The notes under the pieces are model-generated. The model was not told the DNA's origin. It worked only from the letters and a program-made list of their open reading frames with translations, and did no database searches. The position numbers were made by a program, and so were the translations under genes. Of a stretch of DNA of 64,000 nt, positions 11,088-19,405 are shown one piece after another (the first letter of the stretch is position 1; the number at the start of each line of letters is the position of its first letter). Source of the DNA: an uncultured bacterium (GTDB lineage Bacteria; Elusimicrobiota; Elusimicrobia; Elusimicrobiales; Elusimicrobiaceae); contig CASEVJ010000005.1 of assembly GCA_949291365.1 (NCBI GenBank), positions 248,001 to 312,000 on the forward strand. Reading direction: 5' to 3'.

Positions 11088-12356
11088 TTAGCGGGCCATG
11101 GTGGCCAACCCGAAGAACGAGGAAATATCCTGGTCGTTAAAAGAGATATTGGCTTTAAGATTGAAATCATTGGTTTCCAACGCATCGCGCATCCATGCAC
11201 CAACGGAGAAATATTTATTTACACGCAAATCCACCCCGTAGGAAAGGTTGGGTTTGTTAAATAAGCGGTCATTAATCACGCGGTCGCGGCCCCAGTCGGT
11301 AAATTCCACTCCGGCAGTAAAGCGCTGCAGGAACTCGTGGTTATAGAACGGCTTGAGTTCCAGCGACACACCGCCCGCGCCGCGTATCAAACCGGCTGAC
11401 ACATTGGCCCAGCGGTTATAGAGCCCAAAGCGCAAATCCAGTTTATTGCGCTCTATATAGTCGCCGTCACCCAAGGTATCGTCCTCATTACCGATATTGG
11501 AAATACCCGCGCGGTAATAGGTGTACCCGCTGGACGGGAAAATTTCCAACGCCAAATCACTGGTGGCTACGCCGGGCTTGGTGGCATAGAAAAAATCATA
11601 GTCCCAATATACGCGGAAGCGGCTCATACGGCCCACAAAGGATTTCACTTCCGTCATAGTTTCTTTGAGCTCACCCACGCTCTGTTTGACCTGTTCTTTC
11701 ATCTCTTTGTCTTTAATCAAGCTTCCCAGCACACCGTCTTGGTTGGTAATACTGTCCATAATGGCGTTGAGTTTGTCGGTAATTTCTTCCAAATTTTTCA
11801 TGGAGCTGGTCACATATGGGCGCATGGTTTGCACCAGCTGGTTGACGTTGGCGGAAAGCTGGCGTATGTCGCGCATGGCGTCATTTAACTGCGCGCCGAA
11901 CTGGCCCTGATTATTAATACTGTCTACCAATTGCTTGACGCTGGCCATGGTTTCCGCCAGCTGTTCGTCCATGGGTTTTTCATCTAAACCCTGCACATAA
12001 TCGCCGGGCTGGTACTGCCCCAAGCTTTCATCGCCTTGCGTGACTTTGATATATTTTGTGCCGATAATCCCCGTCATCACCACGGCAAAGCGGGCTCCTT
12101 TATATATGGGCACATCGGTACGAATAGCGGCCACCACAATAACGTCGTCCCCTTCTATTTTAATCTCTTTTACTTTGCCCACTTCCACACCGGCAAGTTT
12201 AACCGCCGCTTTTACCGGCAAACCGGAAACGTCCGCAAAGCGCACATTCAAATCATAGGTGCGCGTAATGGAAAGCCCCCCTAAAAAATATAAAGAAAAT
12301 CCCAGGACTGCCAGCCCCAGTACAGTGAAAATGCCTAATTTTGTTTCCGGTTTCAT
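11088..12356 (-). CDS. MCE/MlaD-type lipid transport protein with barrel-like C-terminal half
   Basis: A 422-residue protein. A single N-terminal transmembrane anchor (residues 8-28) precedes one MCE domain (about 38-115: DVSGLPVKAAVKLAGVEVGKV, then GTKYIKVTQG). A helical, probably coiled region follows (about 130-250). The last 165 residues are rich in alternating aromatic and polar strands (YWDYDFFYA, LDLRFGLYNRW, VNKYFSVGAWM) that look like an outer-membrane beta-barrel or porin-like segment. Classical MlaD is about 180 residues, so this protein may span the periplasm. TAGAAT (complement of 12363-12368) lies 6 nt before the ATG, predicting a leaderless promoter separate from mlaF. Confidence 0.85.
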   Translation of the reverse strand: MKPETKLGIFTVLGLAVLGFSLYFLGGLSITRTYDLNVRFADVSGLPVKAAVKLAGVEVGKVKEIKIEGDDVIVVAAIRTDVPIYKGARFAVVMTGIIGTKYIKVTQGDESLGQYQPGDYVQGLDEKPMDEQLAETMASVKQLVDSINNQGQFGAQLNDAMRDIRQLSANVNQLVQTMRPYVTSSMKNLEEITDKLNAIMDSITNQDGVLGSLIKDKEMKEQVKQSVGELKETMTEVKSFVGRMSRFRVYWDYDFFYATKPGVATSDLALEIFPSSGYTYYRAGISNIGNEDDTLGDGDYIERNKLDLRFGLYNRWANVSAGLIRGAGGVSLELKPFYNHEFLQRFTAGVEFTDWGRDRVINDRLFNKPNLSYGVDLRVNKYFSVGAWMRDALETNDFNLKANISFNDQDISSFFGLATMAR

Positions 12357-12451
12357 AATTTTATTCTACCTTAAATGGATTTGTAAATCCGCCCCTTTTG
12401 CACATGCTACTCCCTAAAAGGCCGCTTATGCAGGCCCGGCAGGGCCAGGGC

Positions 12452-13216
12452 TTACTCCCTCATTAACTTCATTTTAATCGGCCCCTGGCTGGAGCCGTCC
12501 ACAAACTGCCGCACATACGGATTATCCGTTTTGCGGAACTCCTCCGGCGTGCCGTACATCATGATTGTTCCTTCATGCAAAAAAGCAATGTAGTCCGATA
12601 TTTTAAAAGCCGAATGCATGTCGTGCGTAATCACCACGGAAGTTACGCCTATTTTCTTTTTCATCTCCAAAATCAAATCGCTGATAATGTCCGACATTAT
12701 CGGGTCTAACCCGGTGGTGGGCTCATCGTACAAAATGCATTTTGGGCTGACCGCCAGCACCCGCGCCAAACTGACGCGTTTGCGCATACCGCCAGACAGC
12801 TCCGACGGGTTCAGCGCCGCAACGCTGGGCTTGAGCCCCACCATGGCCAACTTTTCTTTAATAACAGCGGGATATTTCTCCTGGGGCACATCCGTCAGAT
12901 ATTTAAGCCCAAAAGACACGTTTTCCCCCACCGTCATAGAATCAAACAGCGCGCCTTCCTGAAACAAATAGCCAAAATGCCGCCGCACCGCCGCCAGGCG
13001 GAACGGATCCTGCACGCGGGAAATGTCTTTGCCATTGACGATAATTTTGCCGCCGTCGCAGTCCAGCAGGCGCATCATGCATTTTATCAGCGTGCTTTTA
13101 CCCGAGCCGGAACCGCCCAAAATAGAGGTAATTTTGCCGTCCTCTATGTTGAGGTTCACGTCTTTAAGCACATGATGGGAGCCAAAGCTCTTTTTGAGAT
13201 GATGTATCTCTATCAT
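12452..13216 (-). CDS. mlaF: Mla-type ABC transporter ATPase
   Basis: A 254-residue ABC ATPase. Walker A is GGSGSGKSTLIK, the signature is LSGGMRKRVSLARVLA, Walker B is CILYDEPTTGLDP, and the switch His lies in VITHDMHS. Text such as YLFQEGALFDSMTVGENV is characteristic of MlaF/Ttg2A lipid transporters. It powers the permease encoded immediately upstream (the stop and start codons abut, TAAATG). The substrate is probably phospholipid moving between membranes; the direction is not inferred. Confidence 0.93.
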   Translation of the reverse strand: MIEIHHLKKSFGSHHVLKDVNLNIEDGKITSILGGSGSGKSTLIKCMMRLLDCDGGKIIVNGKDISRVQDPFRLAAVRRHFGYLFQEGALFDSMTVGENVSFGLKYLTDVPQEKYPAVIKEKLAMVGLKPSVAALNPSELSGGMRKRVSLARVLAVSPKCILYDEPTTGLDPIMSDIISDLILEMKKKIGVTSVVITHDMHSAFKISDYIAFLHEGTIMMYGTPEEFRKTDNPYVRQFVDGSSQGPIKMKLMRE

Positions 13217-13993
13217 TTAAATTCCAAACGCCGTTAAAATGGCGGTCAAGAAATAGTCCAGCACCAAAATCAATACAATGCACGTCACCACCGCCCCGGT
13301 GGTGGATTTGCCCACCCCTTCGGCGCCGCCGCGCGTGCTGACCCCTTGGTAGCAGCACACCGTAGCCACCAAAAAGGCAAAAACAAAGGATTTCAAAAAT
13401 CCGTGCATAAAGTCATTTACGTCCATAAAAGACGTAATATCCGTCAAATATACTTCCCCCGGCACCCCCAGCGCATACACGGCCACCAAATAGCCGCCCA
13501 CAATGCCAAATAAATTGGAAAACAGCGTCAATACCGGCATCGTCAGCAAAAAGGCAAACATACGCGGAATAACCAAATATTGGATAGGGTGCGTGCCCAG
13601 CGTGTAAAGTGCGTCCAGCTGTTCCGTAACCGCCATGGTGCCAATGTGCGCCGTCACCGCCGCCCCGGCCCGGCCGGCCACTACCACGCCGGTCAACACG
13701 GGGCCCAATTCGCGGATTAAAGAAAAAGCCACAATTGTTCCCACATAAATCGGGTCTCCAAAAATACTGCCTATGGTGTTGCCCGCCTGCAGTGCCAACA
13801 CCATACCGGTAAACAAACTGGTCAACGCCGTCACGCCAAAAGATTCCACCCCCACGCTGACGCTCTGACGCACAAACTGGTCAAACTCAAAGCGGGAACG
13901 CACCAGCCAGAAGCAAACCGAGCGCACCATATCGGCCGCGCCTCCGGTTTTGTCCATCCAACGGGTAATCATCGTTCCTATAGCGGTAAACAT
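13217..13993 (-). CDS. mlaE: Mla-type ABC transporter permease
   Basis: A 258-residue membrane protein of the MlaE/YrbE family. It has an amphipathic N-terminus, GMVLALQAGNTIGS, then ELGPVLTGVVVAGRAGAAVTAHIGTMAVTEQLDAL, the family hallmark, and five hydrophobic helices. It forms the membrane part of the MlaEF complex with the following ATPase gene. Its start overlaps the 3' end of alr by 16 nt, so this part of the minus strand is probably one transcript. No MlaA, MlaB or MlaC gene is in the window. Confidence 0.93.
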   Translation of the reverse strand: MFTAIGTMITRWMDKTGGAADMVRSVCFWLVRSRFEFDQFVRQSVSVGVESFGVTALTSLFTGMVLALQAGNTIGSIFGDPIYVGTIVAFSLIRELGPVLTGVVVAGRAGAAVTAHIGTMAVTEQLDALYTLGTHPIQYLVIPRMFAFLLTMPVLTLFSNLFGIVGGYLVAVYALGVPGEVYLTDITSFMDVNDFMHGFLKSFVFAFLVATVCCYQGVSTRGGAEGVGKSTTGAVVTCIVLILVLDYFLTAILTAFGI

Positions 13994-15099
13994 GATTCTT
14001 TATAAAACCTCGGCACACGGGGCATGAGCAAGGTGGTCAGCTCATAGTCAATCGTCCCCGCTAATTGGGCCAGCTCCCGGGCCGTAATTTGCTGACCCTG
14101 CTGACGGCCGATAAGCACGGCCTCGTCCCCCACACGCGCCTGGGGCACGGACGAAACGTCCACCATGGTCATATCCATAGTAATATTGCCCAGCACCCGG
14201 CAGCGCACGCCGCCGATAAGTACCTGGGCTTTGTTAGACAAAGCGCGCAAATAGCCGTCTCCATATCCCACGGCTATTGTAGCTACTTTCATGGCGGCCG
14301 GCGCAATAAAACTGCGGTTATAGCTAATGCTGGCACCGGCGGCAACGTCTTTTATAAACACAATGCGGCTCTTAAAAGATAAAACCGGCTCAAACCCCTC
14401 AGAAAGGCCCAACGTACAATGCCCCGCCCGCACCATGTCACAATAGCTGTCTGGGCGCAGCTCTATCGCAGGGGAAGCCGCCATATGACACAGCTGCACC
14501 GGTATTTTGTGCAGGCGCACATTGGTCATGGTATCGCGGAAATAACCAATTTGTTCCTCGGTATAAGCCGGGTCGCTGTCCACGCTGGACAAATGGGTAA
14601 ACAGCCCTTCCAATTCAATAAATTCATCGCCGTTCAATTCGTGGATAATATGCATGACCCCGCCGCGGCGGGTGCCAATGCGGCCCATGCCGCTGTCTTG
14701 CTTGACGTGGCAGCGGGCTTTTTTGCCCAATTTGCGCGCAAGTTGTTTAATTGCTTTGGCCGCTTCCATGCTGGCTACGGCAACAGATAAATCGTTTTCT
14801 ATGGCGTATTCAAACGCTTCAAACGGGTATAAGCTGCCCAACACCAATATCGGCAGCGTTACCCCGGCCCGGCGCAGCAAAATACCTTCTTCCACCGAGG
14901 CCGCGCCCAAAAAATCACACAATTTATGTTCTTGGGCATACAGCGCCAGCCGCTGCGCCCCATGCCCATAGGCATTGGCTTTGACCACGGCCAAAATCTT
15001 CACGTCCGGCCCCACTTTGGAGCGGACTTTCTGCAAATTGCGCCCGTAGGCGGCCATATCTATTTCCGCCCAAGTAGGGCGCAGAAAAGGGATATCCAC
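13978..15099 (-). CDS. alr: Alanine racemase
   Basis: A 373-residue PLP enzyme. The Schiff-base Lys lies in VVKANAYGHGA near residue 40, QDSGMGRIG follows, and the second catalytic Tyr is probably in ISYNRSF. VGYGDGYLR and the ITMDMTMVDVS segment complete the family pattern. It supplies D-alanine for peptidoglycan. Translation begins at a GTG, 2 nt after the dnaB stop, with GGAG just upstream. It overlaps the mlaE start at its 3' end. Confidence 0.94.
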   Translation of the reverse strand: MDIPFLRPTWAEIDMAAYGRNLQKVRSKVGPDVKILAVVKANAYGHGAQRLALYAQEHKLCDFLGAASVEEGILLRRAGVTLPILVLGSLYPFEAFEYAIENDLSVAVASMEAAKAIKQLARKLGKKARCHVKQDSGMGRIGTRRGGVMHIIHELNGDEFIELEGLFTHLSSVDSDPAYTEEQIGYFRDTMTNVRLHKIPVQLCHMAASPAIELRPDSYCDMVRAGHCTLGLSEGFEPVLSFKSRIVFIKDVAAGASISYNRSFIAPAAMKVATIAVGYGDGYLRALSNKAQVLIGGVRCRVLGNITMDMTMVDVSSVPQARVGDEAVLIGRQQGQQITARELAQLAGTIDYELTTLLMPRVPRFYKESCLPL

Positions 15100-15101
15100 G
15101 G

Positions 15102-16508
15102 TTACTCCGGCAACACCATTACCCCCGCTTCCGCCGGGCCCATCACTTCCGGGTCGGGGGCGGGATTGGTAAAGAGGGTGTATTCGCTGATAAAATTCAA
15201 ATCTATATCCCCTACCGGGCCGTTGCGCTGTTTGGCAATAATCAGCGTGGCCTTGCGTTTAAGGGATTCGTCATCACGTTTATAATATCCGTCGCGGTGG
15301 ATTAAAGCCACCAAATCGGCGTCCTGCTCTATGGAGCCAGACTCGCGCAGGTCGGACAGCTGGGGTTTATTGTCGGCACGGGATTTATCCTCGTTTTTGC
15401 GGCTTAACTGGGACAGCGCCAGCACCGGCACCTGCAGGTTGCGCGCCAGCTCTTTAAGCATGCGGGAAATTTCGGACACTTCCTGCTGGCGGCTTTCGGC
15501 CCGGCCCGAAGAGCGGATTAACTGCAAATAGTCTATGATAATCAGCCCCAGCGTCTTGCCCTGTTTAGACAGCTCATTGGCTAAACGCCGCGAACGCATG
15601 CGGATTTCCGTAATGGTAATGCCGGGCGTATCGTCAATAAACAGCGGCGCTTCAGACAAGCGGGCCAGCTCCCGCGTCAAATCTTTCCATTTGCTGCGAG
15701 GGAAATAGCCGTTGCGCACCTGGTGCACTTCCGCCATAGCCGCCGAGCAGAGCATACGCTCATAAATGGAATGGCGGCCCATTTCCAAAGAGAAAATAGC
15801 CGTCGGCACCCCGCAGTTGACGCACGCATGGTGGGCAATATTAAGGGCCAGCGCGGTTTTACCCTGGCTGGGGCGCGCGCCTAAAATAATAAGGTCAGAT
15901 TTGCGGAACCCGCCCGTCTTATAGTCAAATTCGCTAAATCCGGTCGGCACGCCTTTGACGGGGTTTTTGTCCAGGTGGGCCTTTTCTATCATTTCCATTA
16001 CTTGCACCGCCAAATCTTTAGATGATACAAACCCCTTCAAATCCTGCTTTTGGCTTAATTTAAATATTTGCTCCTGGGCAATATCTATCAGCTTTTCAGG
16101 TTCCTCTTCTTCTTTATAGCACTCCTGCACCAAGCTCGTAGCGGTGCGGATTAAATCACGCACCAAAAACTTTTTATACACGATATTGGCATAATGTTCC
16201 ACATGGGCGGCGGTGGACACCTTATTGATTAAATCGGACAGATAGAGTTCTCCCCCTACCTGCAGCAACAGGTTTTGGGTTTTCAGCTCTTCGGTCAGGG
16301 TCACCAAATCTACGGCCTGGTTCTTTTCGGCCAAGGTTTTTATGGCGGCAAAAATTTTCTTGTGGGCGTCTTTATAAAAATGCTCCGGCTTTAAAATATC
16401 CAGCGCACGCTCCACGGCGTCATTTTCCAGCAGCATAGACCCCAGCACAGCCATTTCCGCGTCTAATGCCTGCGGCGGAATTTTTTCTTCCAGTGTATTA
16501 CTTGCCAT
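15102..16508 (-). CDS. dnaB: Replicative DNA helicase DnaB
   Basis: A 468-residue helicase. The N-terminal primase-interacting domain (about 10-110) begins at IPPQALDAEMAVLGSML. The RecA-like domain has Walker A GARPSQGKTALALNIA and Walker B LIIIDYLQLI, then LSQLSRKNEDK and LRESGSIEQDADLV. It unwinds DNA at the replication fork. The length is normal and no intein is seen. An SD (AAGAGG) lies upstream of the ATG. It heads the minus-strand run dnaB-alr-mlaE-mlaF-mlaD-radA. Confidence 0.96.
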   Translation of the reverse strand: MASNTLEEKIPPQALDAEMAVLGSMLLENDAVERALDILKPEHFYKDAHKKIFAAIKTLAEKNQAVDLVTLTEELKTQNLLLQVGGELYLSDLINKVSTAAHVEHYANIVYKKFLVRDLIRTATSLVQECYKEEEEPEKLIDIAQEQIFKLSQKQDLKGFVSSKDLAVQVMEMIEKAHLDKNPVKGVPTGFSEFDYKTGGFRKSDLIILGARPSQGKTALALNIAHHACVNCGVPTAIFSLEMGRHSIYERMLCSAAMAEVHQVRNGYFPRSKWKDLTRELARLSEAPLFIDDTPGITITEIRMRSRRLANELSKQGKTLGLIIIDYLQLIRSSGRAESRQQEVSEISRMLKELARNLQVPVLALSQLSRKNEDKSRADNKPQLSDLRESGSIEQDADLVALIHRDGYYKRDDESLKRKATLIIAKQRNGPVGDIDLNFISEYTLFTNPAPDPEVMGPAEAGVMVLPE

Positions 16509-16839
16509 ATAAAACCTCTTACAGCGAAAAATAAACGGGCTCCCGCACAGGCGGGCGCCTTTTACTTATTGTAGCAATTTTAGCCGCGGCGCGCCGCCTC
16601 TTTATCCCGCTCCTATACACTCCCTGCCAGCAGGCAAATTATATTTCACTATCAAAGAGTTTTCGACCCTTTTTCCCTATACAAAACGCTCTTTCTCCCT
16701 TCCCCAGCCCGCCGTGGATATTGTGCCCCTTGCACCATTTTCCCACATTGGACACGGGCACTGCCAGCCCCGCCAGGGGCTCTCTTACCCGTCCGCCCAC
16801 CCTTTGCCCCATATTGGGCACAAGACACTGGCTCTTATA

Positions 16840-16874
16840 CCCTTTGCACGCACATCTTGCGCTGTGTCCGGCTT
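16840..16874 (+). repeat. 35-bp direct repeat, copy 1
   Basis: Starts CCCTTTGCACGCACATCTTG and recurs 61 nt downstream with two mismatches (TG versus CA before TCCGGCTT). It lies in the C-rich spacer between dnaB and hinT. Confidence 0.8.
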
Positions 16875-16900
16875 CTCCCCTACAGGCCACCAGCGGCACC

Positions 16901-16935
16901 CCCTTTGCACGCACATCTTGCGCTGCATCCGGCTT
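16901..16935 (+). repeat. 35-bp direct repeat, copy 2
   Basis: Second copy of the repeat at 16840-16874, offset by 61 nt. The 26 nt between the copies are unrelated to the repeat. Two copies are too few to suggest a CRISPR. Confidence 0.8.
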
Positions 16936-17115
16936 GCCCCCGCAGATGTTGCGCCCCTGCATTGCCTATACGAAATTCCGACACTACCCCATGCACTCTC
17001 CGGCCCAAACAAACACCTCTCCCCCTAAAGAAAAGCCAGATACCTGTAAACCGCTCATTTTGCCGTCTGTCTTTGCCGGGGCCCTGTTAAAAGCGGCACG
17101 GGGACATTTATTTTA

Positions 17116-17121
17116 TATAAT
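17116..17121 (+). promoter_or_regulatory. -10 element placed for a leaderless hinT mRNA
   Basis: A perfect TATAAT ends 6 nt before the hinT ATG. Transcription from it would begin at or next to the start codon. No SD exists and no clear -35 is visible. Confidence 0.55.
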
Positions 17122-17127
17122 GGAAAC

Positions 17128-17463
17128 ATGAACTGCATATTCTGTGGAATAGTAAGCGGGGAAATCAAAAGCCAAATCATCTATGAAAACGATGACGTGG
17201 TGGCGTTTAAGGATTTAAATCCGCAGGCCCCCACCCACTTGCTGATTATCCCTAAAAAACACATCAGCCGCTTGGATCAAGCCCAAGACGGCGACGCTCA
17301 ATTGCTGGGCAAAGTACTGCTGGCAGCCCGGGATTTAGCCAAAAAATACGACTTAAAGGACTTCCGCCTGGTAACCAACAACGGCAAAGGCGCCGGCCAA
17401 AGCGTGGATCATCTGCACTTTCACCTCATGGCCGGGCGGCGCTTTCTGTGGCCGGCGGGTTAA
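17128..17463 (+). CDS. hinT: HIT family nucleotide hydrolase (HinT-like)
   Basis: A 111-residue histidine-triad protein. It has CIFCGIVSGEI at the N-terminus, DLNPQAPTHLLIIPKKHI, and the catalytic triad in VDHLHFHLMAGR (HxHxHxx). HinT enzymes hydrolyse AMP-linked phosphoramidates such as aminoacyl-AMP-lysine. It is complete and of standard length. It stands alone between two spacers. Confidence 0.94.
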   Translation: MNCIFCGIVSGEIKSQIIYENDDVVAFKDLNPQAPTHLLIIPKKHISRLDQAQDGDAQLLGKVLLAARDLAKKYDLKDFRLVTNNGKGAGQSVDHLHFHLMAGRRFLWPAG

Positions 17464-17790
17464 CCGCTAAACGCCAGTTTATCCCGGCCCAGCCGGGAGA
17501 TTTCCTGCCAAAACACACGCCCCCAGAATCCCTGGGGGCGTGTTACATAAGACAGCAGAATAAAGGTAAAGGCACAAAAAAACAAACTATGCTCTGACGG
17601 CAAGCTGGGGATATTCGTTCAAAATTTCAGCTTTGCATTATTTTTCCACCGAAAAATATAAAGAAATTTTTCAAGCGCTAATCAAAATAATTTATTTGCA
17701 TTTACCAGGTTATATACTTGAAATATCCTGTTTAGGTACAAAAACCCCGGGCTTACACCCGGGGTTTTTATTACACATACTATAATTGAC
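17464..17790. other. 327-nt spacer with two hairpins
   Basis: Contains a GC-rich hairpin at 17515-17543 (ACACGCCCCC / GGGGGCGTGT, no T-run), possibly ending hinT, then AT-rich sequence and the bidirectional terminator at 17741-17769. No ORF is supported. Confidence 0.6.
17741..17769 (-). terminator. Bidirectional terminator
   Basis: AAAACCCCGGG / CCCGGGGTTTTT with a 6-nt loop, just past the stop of the minus-strand Cys-rich protein gene. It is nearly identical to the terminator after adhE at 22895-22924. Confidence 0.85.
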
Positions 17791-18978
17791 CTATTGCGCT
17801 AGTCTACAAGAGCATTGATATATTCTCTTAATCCAATAAGGATTTAACTCGTTTCCTGTCGTAAATCCAGGATCATCCACTTCTACACTCGTGGAAATAC
17901 AAGTGCCATTCCTACATATTTGACCACTAGGACACGGAACCGCAGCGCTGCAAGCCAGAGCCAATAAAGTCTCACTATTTTTAAAGTTCATAAACGGATC
18001 TATTGAAGCAAACCGTGCAGCCACAAACTGAGGAACCGTTTGGTTAGCTTTTGTGATAGATATCGTAGACCCGTAACAGCCAGGGGTATTCAGTCTATTA
18101 CACGTTGAACAGGCACCAGTTGTACTACAGGCATACAGATCCAGCGTTCTGCCTTCGTTTCCAGGTCGGCATCTGTTCGCTTCAGTAATCCCTTTATAAG
18201 CCAACCACTGGTAAATAGTTGACCCTACATTCTCTTCGGATATCAGGGAATCAATGCAACAATAGTCCGATCCGGAAGATGAATAATACGTTTCACCACT
18301 GCTACAAATATCCACACATGTCCCATTCTGACGTTTCTGGCCCGACGGACAAGCTGCCTCTACACACTCCGTCCCATTCCACTCTTGCTCTGCCGTACAA
18401 CATTTTTCCTGATTGGGGTTTTGTTCGCAAGTAGCTTCCGCCCCTTCCCCACAGACCAAGAAGATACCCGCAGAGCCGCCCATAGTCAATCTTTGCCAGC
18501 TGATTTTATGATCCGTAGCATCACAGGTGGGGAAAGTATGACCAAAAATTTGCAATCTAGTCAATATGGCCTTATTTTGCGCTGTCATGCTCTGCGCTGT
18601 TGAATTATTTATCTGGGAAACCGCTAAATCATGGCTAAAATTTAACGATCCTACAGTCGCACTGCCATTCCCCGCCGTCAAATAAGCGGTGGATATGGCA
18701 GGAGCAGAATGGGTAGACTGCAAATTCAAAGTACCGGAGCGAACAATAAAACTGCCCGTATTTAAAGCGCGCGAATCAGAACTTTTTTTAGCCACATTCA
18801 GCGCAGTTCCGGCATCAAGGGAGCAGGAACCCAAAAGCCCCACATCGCACGTCCCGTCAACGGACAAATCACTATACGCCGCATACGGTACGGGGAAATA
18901 CGTTACCATCTTGATATTATTGGCGGCAAAGCAGGGAACTGCCAGCAGCCCTAATACGACCAGTAAAAATCTTTTCAT
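17791..18978 (-). CDS. Secreted Cys-rich protein of unknown function
   Basis: A 395-residue protein with a clear signal peptide (MKRFLLVVLGLLAVPCFAA). The mature N-terminus reads NNIKMVTYFPVPYAAYSDL, a segment I associate from memory with exported Elusimicrobia proteins. Residues 25-170 are Ser/Thr/Asn-rich and strand-like. From about 175 on there are many Cys residues in short repeats (CCTAEQEWNGTEC, CPSGQKRQNGTCV, CPSGQICRNGTCI) resembling small disulphide or EGF-like turns. It is probably a surface or periplasmic protein. A bidirectional terminator follows. The biochemical role is unknown. Confidence 0.75.
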   Translation of the reverse strand: MKRFLLVVLGLLAVPCFAANNIKMVTYFPVPYAAYSDLSVDGTCDVGLLGSCSLDAGTALNVAKKSSDSRALNTGSFIVRSGTLNLQSTHSAPAISTAYLTAGNGSATVGSLNFSHDLAVSQINNSTAQSMTAQNKAILTRLQIFGHTFPTCDATDHKISWQRLTMGGSAGIFLVCGEGAEATCEQNPNQEKCCTAEQEWNGTECVEAACPSGQKRQNGTCVDICSSGETYYSSSGSDYCCIDSLISEENVGSTIYQWLAYKGITEANRCRPGNEGRTLDLYACSTTGACSTCNRLNTPGCYGSTISITKANQTVPQFVAARFASIDPFMNFKNSETLLALACSAAVPCPSGQICRNGTCISTSVEVDDPGFTTGNELNPYWIKRIYQCSCRLAQ

Positions 18979-19405
18979 AAGAGCCCCTCCTTAACAGACA
19001 TAGGCACACTAGAAATTTACTAAAAAAAACCTATTGCGTCAAGGGGTTTTTTGTATTTTTTTGGTTGAAGAAACAGCTAAAGAAATTTTTAGCCCCCAAT
19101 TTATCCTCTAAAACTCGCTTTTTGGCTCTCCAAAAGCTGTTTTTATGATGAGACATGCCCGCTTTTTATTGGAGAATTTGCCCAAGGGGACTAAAAATAT
19201 CTGAAAAGAAGAGATTAAAGACATGTAAACAATGTAGCCATTAAACCTACCGGAGCGAATAACATCTTACAAATGCACATTCCAGCGCTATTGCGACCAG
19301 CAAACAGAACGAAACCCTTTTGCAGAAACTTACCCAGCGCTCTAGACCTCCGCCTTTCCCGGGTGAAACTGCCGGGACATAGAGAAATTTTACTTTTCAA
19401 TTCAC
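18979..19405. other. 427-nt spacer, no supported gene
   Basis: AT-rich at the left, which should contain the promoter of the minus-strand secreted protein. No tRNA or clear terminator is visible. A 71-codon minus-strand ORF (19215-19430) that runs into the 3' end of rex lacks an SD and family features. Confidence 0.5.

Larger units (their letters stand above)
16509..17127. other. 619-nt C-rich spacer with degenerate repeats
   Basis: No gene is supported here. The plus strand is strikingly C-rich from about 16690 to 17100. It contains a 35-bp direct repeat and several further CCCTTTGC or ATATTGGGCAC fragments. ORFs of about 75-136 codons exist on both strands, but the repeats fall in different frames of them. 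The hinT promoter is at the right end. Confidence 0.5.

Noticed and set aside
16639-17131. Several overlapping ORFs of 75-136 codons in the C-rich spacer
   Set aside because: The DNA repeats fall in different frames of each ORF, none has an SD, and composition comes from the C-rich strand.
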